Shown: positions 50,541 to 59,794, numbered from the stretch's first letter. The stretch: 64,000 nucleotides of DNA from Synechococcales cyanobacterium S06 (GCA_011391125.1 JAABRE010000005.1:1-64000); one strand, 5' to 3'. Notes: generated from the letters alone by a model not told the origin. Program-made: numbers and translations.

Positions 50541-50874
50541 TAAGAGGTAAGAGGTAATAGGTAATAGGTAATAGGTAAGAGGTAATCGGTAATCGGTAAT
50601 AGGTAATCGGTAATAGGTAGGAGGGAAGAGGTAATAGGTAATCGGTAATAGGTAAGAGGTAATAGGTAATAGGTAAGAGGTAATAGGTAGGAGGGAAGAG
50701 GTAATAGGTAATCGGTAATAGGTAAGAGGTAATAGGTAATAGGTAAGAGGTAATAGGTAATAGGTAAGAGGTAATAGGTAATAGGTAAGAGGTAATAGGT
50801 AAGAGGTAATAGGTAATCGGTAGGAGGGAAGAGGTAATAGGTAAGAGGGAAGAGGTAATAGGTAATTAGGTAAG
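50541..50874. repeat. Heptamer tandem array (TAATAGG and variants), about 47 copies
   Basis: The array consists of TAATAGG, TAAGAGG, TAATCGG, TAGGAGG and GAAGAGG units without spacers. A higher-order unit of 10 heptamers (70 bp) is visible: TAGGAGGGAAGAGG occurs at 50618 and again at 50688. It begins 5 bp after the kinase stop. This is the STRR class known from cyanobacteria. There is no ORF. Confidence 0.95.
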
Positions 50875-50977
50875 AAATCCTCTTTACTTGTTATCTTGAC
50901 ATCACAATTATTACATATTAATTATTAGTTATTATTTATTACTTGGGAAAAAATATTTATCTATTATTTATAGAATT

Positions 50978-51340
50978 ATGAGTGATAATAATATTACTAT
51001 TCAACAAAGGACAGAAAATTTTTCTATTCGAGTAATTAATGCTTATGTAGAACTCAATAAAAGACATTTTGATGATGGGGGAAAAGTATTAGCAAAACAA
51101 TTTCTAAGAAGTGGGACATCCATTGGAGCTAATTGTGCAGAAGCTATTTATGCACAATCACGAAATGATTTTATTTCTAAGTATTCTATTGCTTTAAAAG
51201 AAGCATCGGAAACCAAATATTGGATTAAAATTATGATTAAATCCCAACTTGTTTCTGAGCAAAAATTTTCACTAATGGAACAAGAAATTATCGAAATAAT
51301 AAGAATTTTAACCGCAATAATTAACAAGCTAAAATCTTAA
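50978..51340 (+). CDS. Four-helix-bundle protein (S23/IVP family, bAvd-like)
   Basis: This 120-residue helical protein has the family marks FSIRVINAYVELNK, AKQFLRSGTSIGANCAEAIYAQSRNDFISKYSIALKEASETKYWI and IRILTAIINKLKS. The family was first seen in intervening sequences of 23S rRNA genes and is related to Avd of diversity-generating retroelements, a nucleic-acid-binding pentamer. No reverse transcriptase or rRNA is nearby. The gene is enclosed by TAATAGG repeats upstream and their reverse complement downstream, which suggests that the whole unit moves or was inserted together. Confidence 0.9.
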   Translation: MSDNNITIQQRTENFSIRVINAYVELNKRHFDDGGKVLAKQFLRSGTSIGANCAEAIYAQSRNDFISKYSIALKEASETKYWIKIMIKSQLVSEQKFSLMEQEIIEIIRILTAIINKLKS

Positions 51341-51422
51341 TCAAATTAGCAAGTAACAAATAAAAAATAATAAGTAAATAGGTTATTCAAGATAAGAAAT
51401 CAAAAAAACCATTACCTAAAAA

Positions 51423-51455
51423 CCTATTACCTATTACCTATTACCTATTACCTAA
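51423..51455. repeat. Inverted heptamer array (CCTATTA), overlapping the glmM 3' end
   Basis: Four CCTATTA units followed by CCTAATTA, the reverse complement of the array at 50541-50874. The last codons of glmM on the minus strand (AGG TAA) are part of the repeat, so the array sets the end of that gene. Confidence 0.9.
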
Positions 51456-52860
51456 TTAAATGTGTTTCCACTTCCTTGGTTAACTTAGTGGTCCAATAAT
51501 CGGTTAAATCAGAGTTGATCGCCTCCACCATTACACGGATTAAAGGTTCAGTACCCGAAGCGCGAACCAAGACTCGGCCATCATTACCCAATGATTTTTC
51601 GGCCTCAGAAATCGCCTTTTGTAAAGGTTCACAATCTTGCCAACTGTTTAAACGCTCGCAATTATGTAAACGAATATTGCGCAATATTTGAGGGTAGGTA
51701 GTAAAACTTTGATCAACTAATTCACTAAGGGAAACGCCAGATTGACGAATTAAAGCGGTTAAATGTAAAGCAGTTTGCAAACCGTCTCCGGAGACACCGT
51801 AATGATGACAGAGGATGTGTCCGGATTGTTCACCACCCAACATTGCCCCAGTGCGCCACATTTGGGCTTGGACATATTTGTCACCGACAGCAGTTCTAAT
51901 CAATTTACCGCCCAATTTTTCCCAAGCTTTTTCAAAACCTAAATTAGCCATCACTGTACCAACCAAAAGGTTATCCGGTAATTGATCCTGTTCTTGAAGA
52001 TGTTTTCCCCATAAATAGAGTATATAATCACCATCGATTGTACGACCGAGGGAATCAACAGCCATAAGGCGATCAGCATCGCCGTCAAAAGCAAAACCCA
52101 CATCGGCCTGATGGTTTTTTACAGCTTGTTTGAGGGTTTCTAGGTGGGTTGAACCACAGTTTACATTGATGAGATTACCATCGGGTTCATCGTGAAGGGC
52201 AATGACTTCTGCGCCGAGTTGTTCAAATACCGAAGGAGCTAATTTAACCGAAGCTCCCCAAGCCAAATCTAAAACCACTTTTAAACCTGTAAAATTGAGG
52301 TTTTGGGGTAGGGAATTAACTAAATTTTCTAAATAATCTTGAATTAGGTAGCTACGGTGGTAATTTTTACCCCAATTGTTGTGAAGGGGAGTGTCGTGGT
52401 TCAAACCGTAGGTTTTTCTTAGTTGAAATTCGATCGCCTCACTCAAGGAATGACTAATTTTTGTCCCACCTTGGCCGAAAAATTTAATCCCGTTGTCTTC
52501 GGGAGGGTTATGACTTGCCGAAATCATAATTCCCCCTAAAGCGTCATTTACTTTGGTTAAATGCGCTACACAGGGCGTGGGACAAATGCCCAAATTCCAC
52601 ACTTCAACTCCGACAGCGGTTAGGCCAGAGGCGATCGCCGATGCTAACATATCACTAGAATTGCGGGAATCTTGGCCTAAAATAATCGGTCCTAATTTAT
52701 GATTTTGTTTAAGAACTTCTCCGGCGGATAAACCTAACTGTAGAGCAAAAGGAGCAGTTAGTAAATCTCCAGCTTTACCACGGATTCCATCTGTACCAAA
52801 TAAAGGGGTTACGGGTAATTTCTGAGTTGTTATTTGTTGTTTTAAAGGGGTAGTTACCAT
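51448..52860 (-). CDS. glmM: Phosphoglucosamine mutase
   Basis: GlmM converts glucosamine-6-phosphate to glucosamine-1-phosphate for peptidoglycan. The 470-residue alpha-D-phosphohexomutase has FGTDGIRG at the N-terminus, the active-site [20 protein letters not shown] (phosphoserine), [13 protein letters not shown] (metal loop), GGEQSGHIL (sugar-binding loop) and [15 protein letters not shown] (phosphate-binding loop). I prefer ATG 52860 over GTG 52875. The stop codon lies in the heptamer array. It is complete. Confidence 0.96.
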   Translation of the reverse strand: MVTTPLKQQITTQKLPVTPLFGTDGIRGKAGDLLTAPFALQLGLSAGEVLKQNHKLGPIILGQDSRNSSDMLASAIASGLTAVGVEVWNLGICPTPCVAHLTKVNDALGGIMISASHNPPEDNGIKFFGQGGTKISHSLSEAIEFQLRKTYGLNHDTPLHNNWGKNYHRSYLIQDYLENLVNSLPQNLNFTGLKVVLDLAWGASVKLAPSVFEQLGAEVIALHDEPDGNLINVNCGSTHLETLKQAVKNHQADVGFAFDGDADRLMAVDSLGRTIDGDYILYLWGKHLQEQDQLPDNLLVGTVMANLGFEKAWEKLGGKLIRTAVGDKYVQAQMWRTGAMLGGEQSGHILCHHYGVSGDGLQTALHLTALIRQSGVSLSELVDQSFTTYPQILRNIRLHNCERLNSWQDCEPLQKAISEAEKSLGNDGRVLVRASGTEPLIRVMVEAINSDLTDYWTTKLTKEVETHLIR

Positions 52861-53033
52861 ATAAAAATTCCTCACACTTAATGCAGTTCTCAGTTAACAG
52901 TTAATAGTTAATCATTAACAAGTATTAGTTTAACGATGTTTTGTTTATTTTGCTTGTTTTGCTGCTTGATTTTGTAAATATCTCACGCAAAAGGGCTTTT
53001 TTCATTGATAATTATTTAGTTATAGTGCTAATT

Positions 53034-53687
53034 TTACGATGGTTCATTGGGCTCCAATTTTTGGCCAATTTTAGGTTCAGTACCAACAATTAAACGCTGA
53101 ATATTGGTTTTGTGTCTAAAAATCACATAAAAACCGCCTAAAAGCGCAAAAATTTGATAAGCTAAAGGTTGATGGAGAACCAGCATTAAAACATTAACCG
53201 CTAAAGCTCCAGAAATGGAACTGAGGGAAACAATACGAGATAATGCCAAAATTACACCAAAAGTGGCTAAAGTTCCTAAACCGATGAGGGGATTTAACAT
53301 AAATAAAATACCTAAACTCGTTGCGACAGATTTGCCTCCAGTAAAGTTAAGAAAAATGGATTTACTATGACCGAATAAGGCAGCAATTCCCGCACTAATT
53401 ATTAACCAAGATTGCCAATTTTCAGGTAAATTTATGCCCTCTAAATGATAACTTAATTTTACTAAACCAAGGGCTAAAGCTCCTTTTAAAACATCAATTG
53501 TCAGGACGAAAATCGCCGCTTTTTTGCCTAAAGTTCTGAGGACATTTGTTGCTCCAGTTGACCCCGAACCCACTTCTCGAATATCAATTCCTTGTAAATA
53601 TTTTCCTGCTAAATAACCAGTGGGAATTGAACCTAATAAATAAGCAACCAAAACTAACAAAATAGCAAAAGAAATTGGTAAAATCAT
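53034..53687 (-). CDS. plsY: Glycerol-3-phosphate acyltransferase PlsY
   Basis: PlsY acylates glycerol 3-phosphate from acyl-phosphate, the first step of phospholipid and glycolipid synthesis. The 217-residue membrane protein has the PlsY motifs LGSIPTGYLAGK, REVGSGSTGATNVLRTLGKKAA, GHSKSIFLNFTGGKSVATSLG and the late VIFRHKTNIQRLIVGTEPKIG. About six TM segments. It is upstream of the DUF3086 gene on the same strand, a typical cyanobacterial neighbourhood. Confidence 0.96.
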   Translation of the reverse strand: MILPISFAILLVLVAYLLGSIPTGYLAGKYLQGIDIREVGSGSTGATNVLRTLGKKAAIFVLTIDVLKGALALGLVKLSYHLEGINLPENWQSWLIISAGIAALFGHSKSIFLNFTGGKSVATSLGILFMLNPLIGLGTLATFGVILALSRIVSLSSISGALAVNVLMLVLHQPLAYQIFALLGGFYVIFRHKTNIQRLIVGTEPKIGQKLEPNEPS

Positions 53688-53816
53688 TTTTATTAATTAT
53701 TAATTATTAATTTGGATACTTTTTGTACCTAGTTTACTTGGCCAAGATAGATGTAAGCTTTGCTGCACAAAAATTTTTACTCTTTTTAGTAACATAAATT
53801 AACTCATTTTTGTCAC

Positions 53817-54944
53817 TTAAAAATTATAACCAGACAATTGAGTTGGCTCAGGAGTAAACGCCAACCAGAGAGGAAACTGCAACAAAGATAAACCAATTTG
53901 TCCCTCAGTTTCATCAATAATAATTAATGGTAATTGTTTTTGAGCCACTAAACGTTCGGCTTTTTGAACCACGGCTTCTTCGTTGTCAAATAATGCTACA
54001 CCCCGCTCCGGACCAAAATCACTCCGAGAAATTCCCAGACAATCTTGAAGTCCTCGTCTCCACTCCCCTAATCTTTCAGGGCTATTGGCTAAAATTACCG
54101 CCTTGAGGCGATCGCCATATAAATTAGATAAAACGGAAATAATAGCCGAAGTCACCAAAATATTTTGCAAACGACTTCCCATGGTTTTCACCACCCCACG
54201 ACCACCTTGGGTAAAGAGCCAATTTTGCACCCTTTCGGCATGAATTGGCTCAAAAGTGCGGCGTAATTGCCAAGGGGGACCATAATAATCAGGTAAAGTG
54301 CGATATTGGTCTAAAATCTGCTTAATTTGTCGTTGTTTTTGTTCAAAATTCTGCTCACTAAATTGGGGAGTCAGGGTTTTCACTTCTTCAGTAACAGGAG
54401 ACGGGGGAGTTTCTCTGGTTTCCCAAGCCTCCGTTGTTGGCAACTCCAACTGTTCCGCTGCCGCAGCTAAATCCTGCAAACTTCCGACCAAATAATCTTT
54501 AAAACCTTGAACTCGGATGGCCAAATCTTGAGAAACTCCCGCAAAAGTTGTTCTCATTTCTTCTTGAATGCGCTCTTTTCTCCGCTCTAACTGTTCAACA
54601 GATATTTGTAAGGTTTGTTTGCGTTGTTCTAAGTCGCTAACTGCTTCAGTTACTAGACGATTCAAATTAGTTTCTAATTCGCTAATTTGTGCTGCTAAAA
54701 GTTTATTTTTCTGGTCTTGTAATTGTTTAATTTCCTTTTCTAAATTTGTTTTTTGTGCTTGTAATTTGGCAATATTTGTCTTTAAATTATCACTTTGTTT
54801 CAAAAGCATCTCGGTTTTTTTAGACTCGGCAACTTCCTCCGTTTCTGTCTTTTTTAAACCCTCATTTTCTGAAGCTTTTACTGATAGTTTTTCCGAAATT
54901 TCTTCGTGGGAATCTGGTTCTAAAATCTGATTATCTGATGTCAT
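53817..54944 (-). CDS. DUF3086 domain protein
   Basis: This 375-residue protein has an acidic N-terminus, a long coiled coil (about 45-135; LKTNIAKLQAQKTNLEKEI and NRLVTEAVSDLEQRKQTL), a Pro-rich linker and then the DUF3086 domain (about 205-375: PDYYGPPWQLRRTFEPIHAERV, RGVVKTMGSRLQNILVTSA, LIIIDETEGQIGLSLLQFPLWLAF). The family is conserved in cyanobacteria and has no known function that I can name. Neighbours plsY and DUF3119 are its usual companions, which hints at envelope or lipid work. Confidence 0.88.
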   Translation of the reverse strand: MTSDNQILEPDSHEEISEKLSVKASENEGLKKTETEEVAESKKTEMLLKQSDNLKTNIAKLQAQKTNLEKEIKQLQDQKNKLLAAQISELETNLNRLVTEAVSDLEQRKQTLQISVEQLERRKERIQEEMRTTFAGVSQDLAIRVQGFKDYLVGSLQDLAAAAEQLELPTTEAWETRETPPSPVTEEVKTLTPQFSEQNFEQKQRQIKQILDQYRTLPDYYGPPWQLRRTFEPIHAERVQNWLFTQGGRGVVKTMGSRLQNILVTSAIISVLSNLYGDRLKAVILANSPERLGEWRRGLQDCLGISRSDFGPERGVALFDNEEAVVQKAERLVAQKQLPLIIIDETEGQIGLSLLQFPLWLAFTPEPTQLSGYNF

Positions 54945-55017
54945 TTGAGTTAGGATTTATTAAGGTATTGGGGCAGTTTCTGCACCCTATTAATGGCAAT
55001 TTCTCTTAATATTAGAA

Positions 55018-55410
55018 TTAATCTTGACGAGGACAATATTTTTCTAAACAAATAGTTAAAGTTTTCGCGTCAAAAATAATCGGTAAAAAATGAATACTTT
55101 TAACCTCTTTAAAATAAAACAAAATTGGCACTTTTGGCCAGAAAATACGCCAATTAGACCATTCAGAGTAAGGAAATCTTCTAATTAAACTTTGAGAACG
55201 ATAAATATCTAAAGCTGTTTCACTAAATTGTAATCTTAGGGTGACAGTTTGTAACAGCAAAAATAAACCAAACAGCGAAACTGGTAAAGATAACCACCAT
55301 TTCACCAGTAATAGGGGTATGGAAACTATAATCAAAAAAAGTGGAATTTTATAGCTGGGAGCTAATTCAATTGTTGTCTGATTGGTAATATTAGATGGGG
55401 AAGTAATCAT
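55018..55410 (-). CDS. DUF3119 membrane protein
   Basis: This 130-residue protein has two adjacent TM helices (about 22-55) followed by a PH-like cytoplasmic domain (LRLQFSETALDIYRSQSLIRRFPYSEWSNWRIFW and VKSIHFLPIIFDA). The pattern matches cyanobacterial/plastid DUF3119. It lies 73 bp upstream of DUF3086 on the same strand and is likely cotranscribed. Confidence 0.88.
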   Translation of the reverse strand: MITSPSNITNQTTIELAPSYKIPLFLIIVSIPLLLVKWWLSLPVSLFGLFLLLQTVTLRLQFSETALDIYRSQSLIRRFPYSEWSNWRIFWPKVPILFYFKEVKSIHFLPIIFDAKTLTICLEKYCPRQD

Positions 55411-55841
55411 TTTGCTATAGGTATAATTATTAAAATTTTAGTTTAACCTGATTTGACGGTGATTAAACCATGAAATTTGGGTAATTAATTCTGGTTTGCG
55501 CCAATTATGGCCGGTGAGGGAAGAGGTAATAGGTAACAGGTAAGAGGGAATGGGGGAATAGATTAAATTAACCTTAATTTATTGATCTCCTTGCTCTTTT
55601 TTAATTTGTAATCTCTTGACCAGAAAAGCGGGGCCTTCCCCTTATTCAGTTAACCATTGATAACTGTTAACTGGTAACTGATAAGTTGCTATTTGTCAAG
55701 AGATTGTAATAATTATTAATATTTTGTTACTAAAAAGTTGAAAGTTGATTGCTGCGCACTATATATAAAAATAAGTTAAAATTTTGGCTATTTTTTGTCA
55801 ATCAAGGTGACTATAGAAAGTAGTCTAAATTGAGAGAAAAA
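55411..55841. other. Intergenic region before sdhA with a small heptamer array and a possible MITE
   Basis: The divergent promoters must lie here. Five heptamers of the TAATAGG family occupy 55520-55554. At 55610-55705 a 96-bp element has 11-bp inverted ends (AATCTCTTGAC / GTCAAGAGATT) and an AT-rich centre with TAACTGTTAACTGGTAAC. No ORF is credible. Confidence 0.65.
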
Positions 55842-57569
55842 ATGTTAGAACACGACGTAATTATTATTGGTGGTGGTTTAGCCGGTTGTCAAGCAGCCTT
55901 AGCCATCAAGAAAGAGAATCCCCATCTTGACGTGGCCGTTGTCGCAAAAACCCATCCCATTCGCTCCCACTCCGTCGCAGCACAAGGTGGAATTGCTGCA
56001 AGTTTGCAGAATGTTGATTCAGATGACAGTTGGGAGGCACACGCCTTCGACACGGTCAAGGGTTCAGACTATTTAGCCGATCAAGATGCTGTGGAAATCC
56101 TGACCAAAGAAGCTCCCAACGTGATCATCGAATTAGAACATTTAGGCGTTTTATTTTCTCGTTTAGAAGATGGGAGAATCGCCCAACGTGCCTTTGGTGG
56201 TCATTCCCACAAAAGGGCCTGTTATGCAGCAGATAAGACGGGACACGCCATCTTACATGAATTGGTAAACAATTTGCGGCGCAATCAAGTGCAGATTTAC
56301 GATGAATGGTATGTCATGCAACTGATTTTAGAGGAAAACGAGGCCAAAGGTGTGGTCATGTATCGCATAGAAGACGGTCACTTAGAGGTAGTGCGAGCAA
56401 AAGTGGTCATGTGTGCAACGGGGGGTTATGGTCGGGTATTTAATACAACTTCCAACGATTTTGCCTGCACTGGAGACGGGTTGGCGATGACAGCCGCATC
56501 AGGGTTGCCTTTAGAAGACATGGAATTTGTGCAGTTTCACCCCACCGGATTGTATCCCATTGGGGTATTGATTTCTGAAGCGGTCAGGGGAGAAGGAGCA
56601 TACTTGCGTAATAGTGAGGGAGAGCGATTTATGGCGAGATATGCGCCGAATCAGATGGAATTAGCCCCTCGCGACATCACTTCTCGCTCCATTACCCTGG
56701 AAATTCGCGCTGGCAGAGGTATTCATCCAGATGGTAGTGCTGGTGGTCCCTTTGTGCATTTGGATTTAACCCACATGGGGAAAGAAACAATTATGAGTCG
56801 CGTGCCTTTTTGTTGGGAAGAAGCTCATCGTTTAATCAATATTGATGCTGTCATCCAACCTATGCCAGTCCGGCCAACGGCCCATTATTGCATGGGTGGT
56901 ATCCCCGTTAATACCGAGGGCAGAGTCCGAGTCGATGGAACATCGCTCACAGAGGGCTTTTTTGCCGCAGGAGAGTGCGCCTGCGTGTCTGTACACGGGG
57001 GGAATCGTTTAGGGAGTAATTCCCTGTTAGAATGCGTTGTCTATGGGCGTATAGTTGGGGAGGCGATCGCCCAATATGTGAAAACAAGAAGTTATCCCCA
57101 ATTTGACGCACAAAGTTACTTAACAAGTGCAGAACAAAAAATCCAAAGTTTACGCAATCAAAAAGGAAGTATTAGAATCGCAGCTTTAAGACAGCAATTC
57201 CAAGATTGTATGAGTGAACATTGCGGAGTATTTAGAAGCGAAAGTGTTATGAGAGAAGGCTTAGAGAGATTACAAACATTAAAAGATGAATATAACAATA
57301 TTTATCTTGACGATCAAGGAACTTGCTGGAATACCGAACTTTTGGAAGCATTGGAATTAAAAAACATTATGATCGTGGGAGAAATGATTTTAACCTCTGC
57401 ATTGAATCGACAGGAAAGTAGAGGTGCGCATTCAAGGGAAGATTTCCCCAATCGGAATGATAGCCAGTTTTTACAACATACCTTAGCCTATTATACCGAT
57501 GGGGGAATTAAGATTAATTATATGCCCGTCGTTATCAATCGTTTTGAACCCAAAGAAAGGAAATATTAA
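55842..57569 (+). CDS. sdhA: Succinate dehydrogenase/fumarate reductase flavoprotein subunit
   Basis: SdhA oxidises succinate to fumarate at a covalently bound FAD and passes electrons to the quinone pool. The 575-residue protein has the FAD motif HDVIIIGGGLAGCQAALAI, the FAD-histidine region THPIRSHSVAAQGGIAA, the active-site QFHPTGLYPIG and EAVRGEGAYLRN, then RPTAHYCMGGIPVN and GECACVSVHGGNRLGSNSLLE. It is close to cyanobacterial SdhA, shorter at the C-terminus than mitochondrial forms. I use ATG 55842. sdhB is not adjacent, which is common in cyanobacteria. Confidence 0.94.
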   Translation: MLEHDVIIIGGGLAGCQAALAIKKENPHLDVAVVAKTHPIRSHSVAAQGGIAASLQNVDSDDSWEAHAFDTVKGSDYLADQDAVEILTKEAPNVIIELEHLGVLFSRLEDGRIAQRAFGGHSHKRACYAADKTGHAILHELVNNLRRNQVQIYDEWYVMQLILEENEAKGVVMYRIEDGHLEVVRAKVVMCATGGYGRVFNTTSNDFACTGDGLAMTAASGLPLEDMEFVQFHPTGLYPIGVLISEAVRGEGAYLRNSEGERFMARYAPNQMELAPRDITSRSITLEIRAGRGIHPDGSAGGPFVHLDLTHMGKETIMSRVPFCWEEAHRLINIDAVIQPMPVRPTAHYCMGGIPVNTEGRVRVDGTSLTEGFFAAGECACVSVHGGNRLGSNSLLECVVYGRIVGEAIAQYVKTRSYPQFDAQSYLTSAEQKIQSLRNQKGSIRIAALRQQFQDCMSEHCGVFRSESVMREGLERLQTLKDEYNNIYLDDQGTCWNTELLEALELKNIMIVGEMILTSALNRQESRGAHSREDFPNRNDSQFLQHTLAYYTDGGIKINYMPVVINRFEPKERKY

Positions 57570-57617
57570 CCATTGCCATAGCATTCCTCAATTAGTTGTA
57601 TCAAATTGACAAAATTC

Positions 57618-57649
57618 TGGTCAAGATGTTCGAAGCAACATCTCGACCA
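57618..57649 (+). terminator. Hairpin after sdhA
   Basis: TGGTCAAGATGTT and AACATCTCGACCA form a 13-bp stem (one mismatch) with loop CGAAGC, 48 bp after the stop. It has no T-run, but the location suits a terminator. Its TCTCGACC arm resembles the hairpin at 24001. Confidence 0.6.
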
Positions 57650-57728
57650 AATATTATTTATCAAACAAATGTCAAGCATTCATAAAGAAAACTTATCTTA
57701 AGCATAAATAACTATAAATTAAAACCCC

Positions 57729-57757
57729 TTTACAAAACTTAAAATTGTGGTTATAGT
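57729..57757 (+). promoter_or_regulatory. psbA promoter (-35 TTTACA, -10 TATAGT)
   Basis: TTTACA at 57729-57734 and TATAGT at 57752-57757 are separated by 17 bp. Transcription would start near 57764, giving a leader of about 56 nt with AT-rich sequence. This matches the sigma-70-type promoters of cyanobacterial psbA genes. Confidence 0.8.
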
Positions 57758-57819
57758 AATAACATCATACAAATGATAAATACGTACCTCGAAAAATTAA
57801 TACAGCAATCATTAAACAC

Positions 57820-58902
57820 ATGACTACTACATTACAACAACGCGAAAGCGCTTCCCTTTGGGAACAGTTTTGTCAGTGGATCACCAGCACTGAAAACCGC
57901 CTCTATGTAGGTTGGTTCGGTGTTCTCATGATCCCCACCTTGTTGACCGCTACCATCTGCTACATCATTGCTTTTGTAGCTGCACCTCCCGTTGACATTG
58001 ACGGTATTCGTGAACCTGTCGCTGGTTCTTTATTGTATGGAAACAACATCATCTCTGGTGCTGTTGTACCTAGCTCCAACGCCATCGGTCTTCACTTCTA
58101 CCCCATCTGGGAAGCTGCATCTTTAGATGAGTGGTTATACAATGGTGGTCCTTACCAGCTCGTAATTTTCCACTTCCTCGTTGGCATCTTTTGCTACATG
58201 GGTCGTGAGTGGGAATTATCCTACCGTTTAGGAATGCGTCCTTGGATTTGTGTTGCTTACTCTGCACCTGTTGCAGCTGCTACCGCAGTATTCTTAATCT
58301 ACCCCATCGGTCAAGGTTCCTTCTCCGACGGTATGCCTTTAGGAATCTCTGGAACATTCAACTTCATGATCGTTTTCCAAGCAGAACACAATATCTTAAT
58401 GCACCCCTTCCACATGTTAGGTGTTGCTGGTGTGTTTGGTGGTTCTTTATTCTCCGCTATGCACGGTTCACTTGTTACCTCTTCTTTGGTTCGTGAAACC
58501 ACTGAAACCGAATCTCAAAACTACGGTTACAAATTCGGTCAAGAAGAAGAAACCTACAATATCGTAGCTGCTCACGGTTACTTTGGTCGCTTAATTTTTC
58601 AATATGCTTCCTTTAACAACAGCCGTAGCTTACACTTCTTCTTAGGTGCTTGGCCTGTAGTTGGTATTTGGTTTACTGCTTTAGGTGTATCCACCATGGC
58701 ATTTAACCTCAACGGTTTTAACTTCAACCAATCCGTCATGGATTCCCAAGGTCGTGTAATCAACACCTGGGCTGATATTTTAAACCGTGCTAACTTAGGT
58801 TTTGAAGTAATGCACGAGCGTAATGCTCACAACTTCCCCTTAGATTTAGCAGCTGGTGTTCAAGCTCCTGTAGCTTTAACCGCTCCTAGCATCAATGGTT
58901 AA
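57820..58902 (+). CDS. psbA: Photosystem II reaction-centre protein D1
   Basis: D1 binds the photochemical cofactors and most manganese-cluster ligands. The 360-residue protein is complete. I checked by counting: Tyr161, Asp170, His190, His198, His215, Ser264, His272, His332, Asp342 and Ala344, where C-terminal processing occurs, leaving a 16-residue extension. Position 130 is Glu, as in the high-light form (D1:2 type) rather than Gln. Codon use is more optimised than in the neighbours (many GGT, GTA, TTC), as expected for a highly expressed gene. A strong promoter and terminator flank it. Confidence 0.99.
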   Translation: MTTTLQQRESASLWEQFCQWITSTENRLYVGWFGVLMIPTLLTATICYIIAFVAAPPVDIDGIREPVAGSLLYGNNIISGAVVPSSNAIGLHFYPIWEAASLDEWLYNGGPYQLVIFHFLVGIFCYMGREWELSYRLGMRPWICVAYSAPVAAATAVFLIYPIGQGSFSDGMPLGISGTFNFMIVFQAEHNILMHPFHMLGVAGVFGGSLFSAMHGSLVTSSLVRETTETESQNYGYKFGQEEETYNIVAAHGYFGRLIFQYASFNNSRSLHFFLGAWPVVGIWFTALGVSTMAFNLNGFNFNQSVMDSQGRVINTWADILNRANLGFEVMHERNAHNFPLDLAAGVQAPVALTAPSING

Positions 58903-58924
58903 GTTTAACAATTAAATCATAATC

Positions 58925-58958
58925 AAAAAGCACTCTCCTTAATTGGGGAGTGCTTTTT
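58925..58958 (+). terminator. Rho-independent terminator of psbA
   Basis: AAAAAGCACTCTCC, loop TTAATT, GGGGAGTGCTTTTT; the stem has one G-U pair and ends in a T-run. It lies 22 bp after the stop codon. Confidence 0.93.
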
Positions 58959-58972
58959 GCTGTTTGGGTTTT

Positions 58973-59021
58973 ATAGAATAAAATAAATATAATAGAATAA
59001 AATAAATATAATAGAATAAAA
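58973..59021. repeat. 19-bp AT-rich tandem repeat
   Basis: ATAGAATAAAATAAATATA occurs at 58973 and 58992, with a partial third copy at 59011. It lies between the psbA terminator and the TA operon. Confidence 0.9.
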
Positions 59022-59053
59022 ATCGATCTTGATAATTAATTAATATCTAAATT

Positions 59054-59302
59054 ATGAATATCTCTCTAAATCAACTGACCAATCAAAATATTTCTCTGAT
59101 CGAAAATAATCTTAATGAAAATAAAGAATTAATCATCACCGTAGATGGTGAAGAACGTTTTGTAATTATGCTCCGTGAACATTATCAATATTTGCGTGAA
59201 TGCGAACTAGAAGTTGCATTATATCAATCAAAATCTTGTCTGGAAAGGGGTGATTTTGTGATTGAAAGTGTAGATGATCATATTAAACGAATAACTGAAT
59301 GA
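59054..59302 (+). CDS. Putative antitoxin of a RelE-type TA module
   Basis: This 82-residue protein (SLNQLTNQNISLIENNLNENKELIITVDGEERFVIMLREHYQYL, then LYQSKSCLERGDF) resembles Phd/YefM-like or RelB-like antitoxins that precede a RelE toxin. Its stop overlaps the toxin start by 4 bp (ATGA). The acidic C-terminal helix would occupy the toxin active site. The family call is moderate; the operon structure is clear. Confidence 0.78.
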   Translation: MNISLNQLTNQNISLIENNLNENKELIITVDGEERFVIMLREHYQYLRECELEVALYQSKSCLERGDFVIESVDDHIKRITE

Positions 59303-59574
59303 ATTATAGACTTATTTACACTAAAAGTTATAACCAAAGGGCGCAAAAATTTATTAAAAAACATCCTGAATTATTAAAACAATATGAAAAAACTTTAAAA
59401 TTGCTGGAAGTTAACCCGTTTCATCCTTCACTAAGACTCCATGAGTTGAAAGGAAAACTAAAGGGATTATATTCAGTATCTATTAATATGTCCTATCGTA
59501 TTGTCCTTAATTTTCTTATTACAGAGCAAGACATAATTCTCATCAATATAGATTCTCACGAACAGGTATATTAA
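59299..59574 (+). CDS. RelE/YafQ-like mRNA interferase toxin
   Basis: This 91-residue protein matches the RelE superfamily: YRLIYTKSYNQRAQKFIKKHPELLKQYEKTLKLLEVNPFHPSLRLHELKGKLKGLYSVSINMSYRIVLNF and a late DIILINIDSHEQVY. The HxLxGxxxGxYSxxxxxxYRI pattern is that of YafQ/RelE ribosome-dependent RNases; conserved His and Arg residues are present. It overlaps the upstream antitoxin and is probably active. Confidence 0.88.
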   Translation: MNYRLIYTKSYNQRAQKFIKKHPELLKQYEKTLKLLEVNPFHPSLRLHELKGKLKGLYSVSINMSYRIVLNFLITEQDIILINIDSHEQVY

Positions 59575-59794
59575 TAAAGATTTAAGAAGGGTAAGTTTAG
59601 GAAATTTGGGAGATTATAAAATGGTTGGTGAGGGAATTTTTGAGTTAAGAATTGACTATGGTGCTAATTATCGGAATTATTTTGGTCAAGAGGGAAATCA
59701 AATAATTTTGTTATTATGTGATGGAGATAAAAGTACCCAAAAAAAAGATATTTTAAAAGCAAAGGAGTATTGGTATGACTACAAAAATCGCTAA
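59564..59794 (+). pseudogene. Killer protein of DUF891/HigB family, N-terminally truncated
   Basis: The frame encodes INKDLRRVSLGNLGDYKMVGEGIFELRIDYGANYRNYFGQEGNQIILLLCDGDKSTQKKDI. This is the C-terminal two-thirds of the addiction-module killer family, whose full length is about 100 residues. The first 30-35 residues are missing: upstream this frame runs into the preceding RelE gene. A protein of 62 residues could start at TTG 59606. The catalytic region is present but the fold lacks its first helices. It may be inactive. It overlaps its antidote gene by 20 bp. Confidence 0.75.

Noticed and set aside
50541-50874. CRISPR array
   Set aside because: The units are 7 bp and contiguous, without spacers, and no cas genes are nearby.
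50978-51340. Accessory protein of a diversity-generating retroelement
   Set aside because: No reverse transcriptase, template repeat or variable repeat is found nearby; only the fold family is shared.
57654-57819. Riboswitch upstream of psbA
   Set aside because: Only a promoter and a short AT-rich leader are visible; no conserved riboswitch core.
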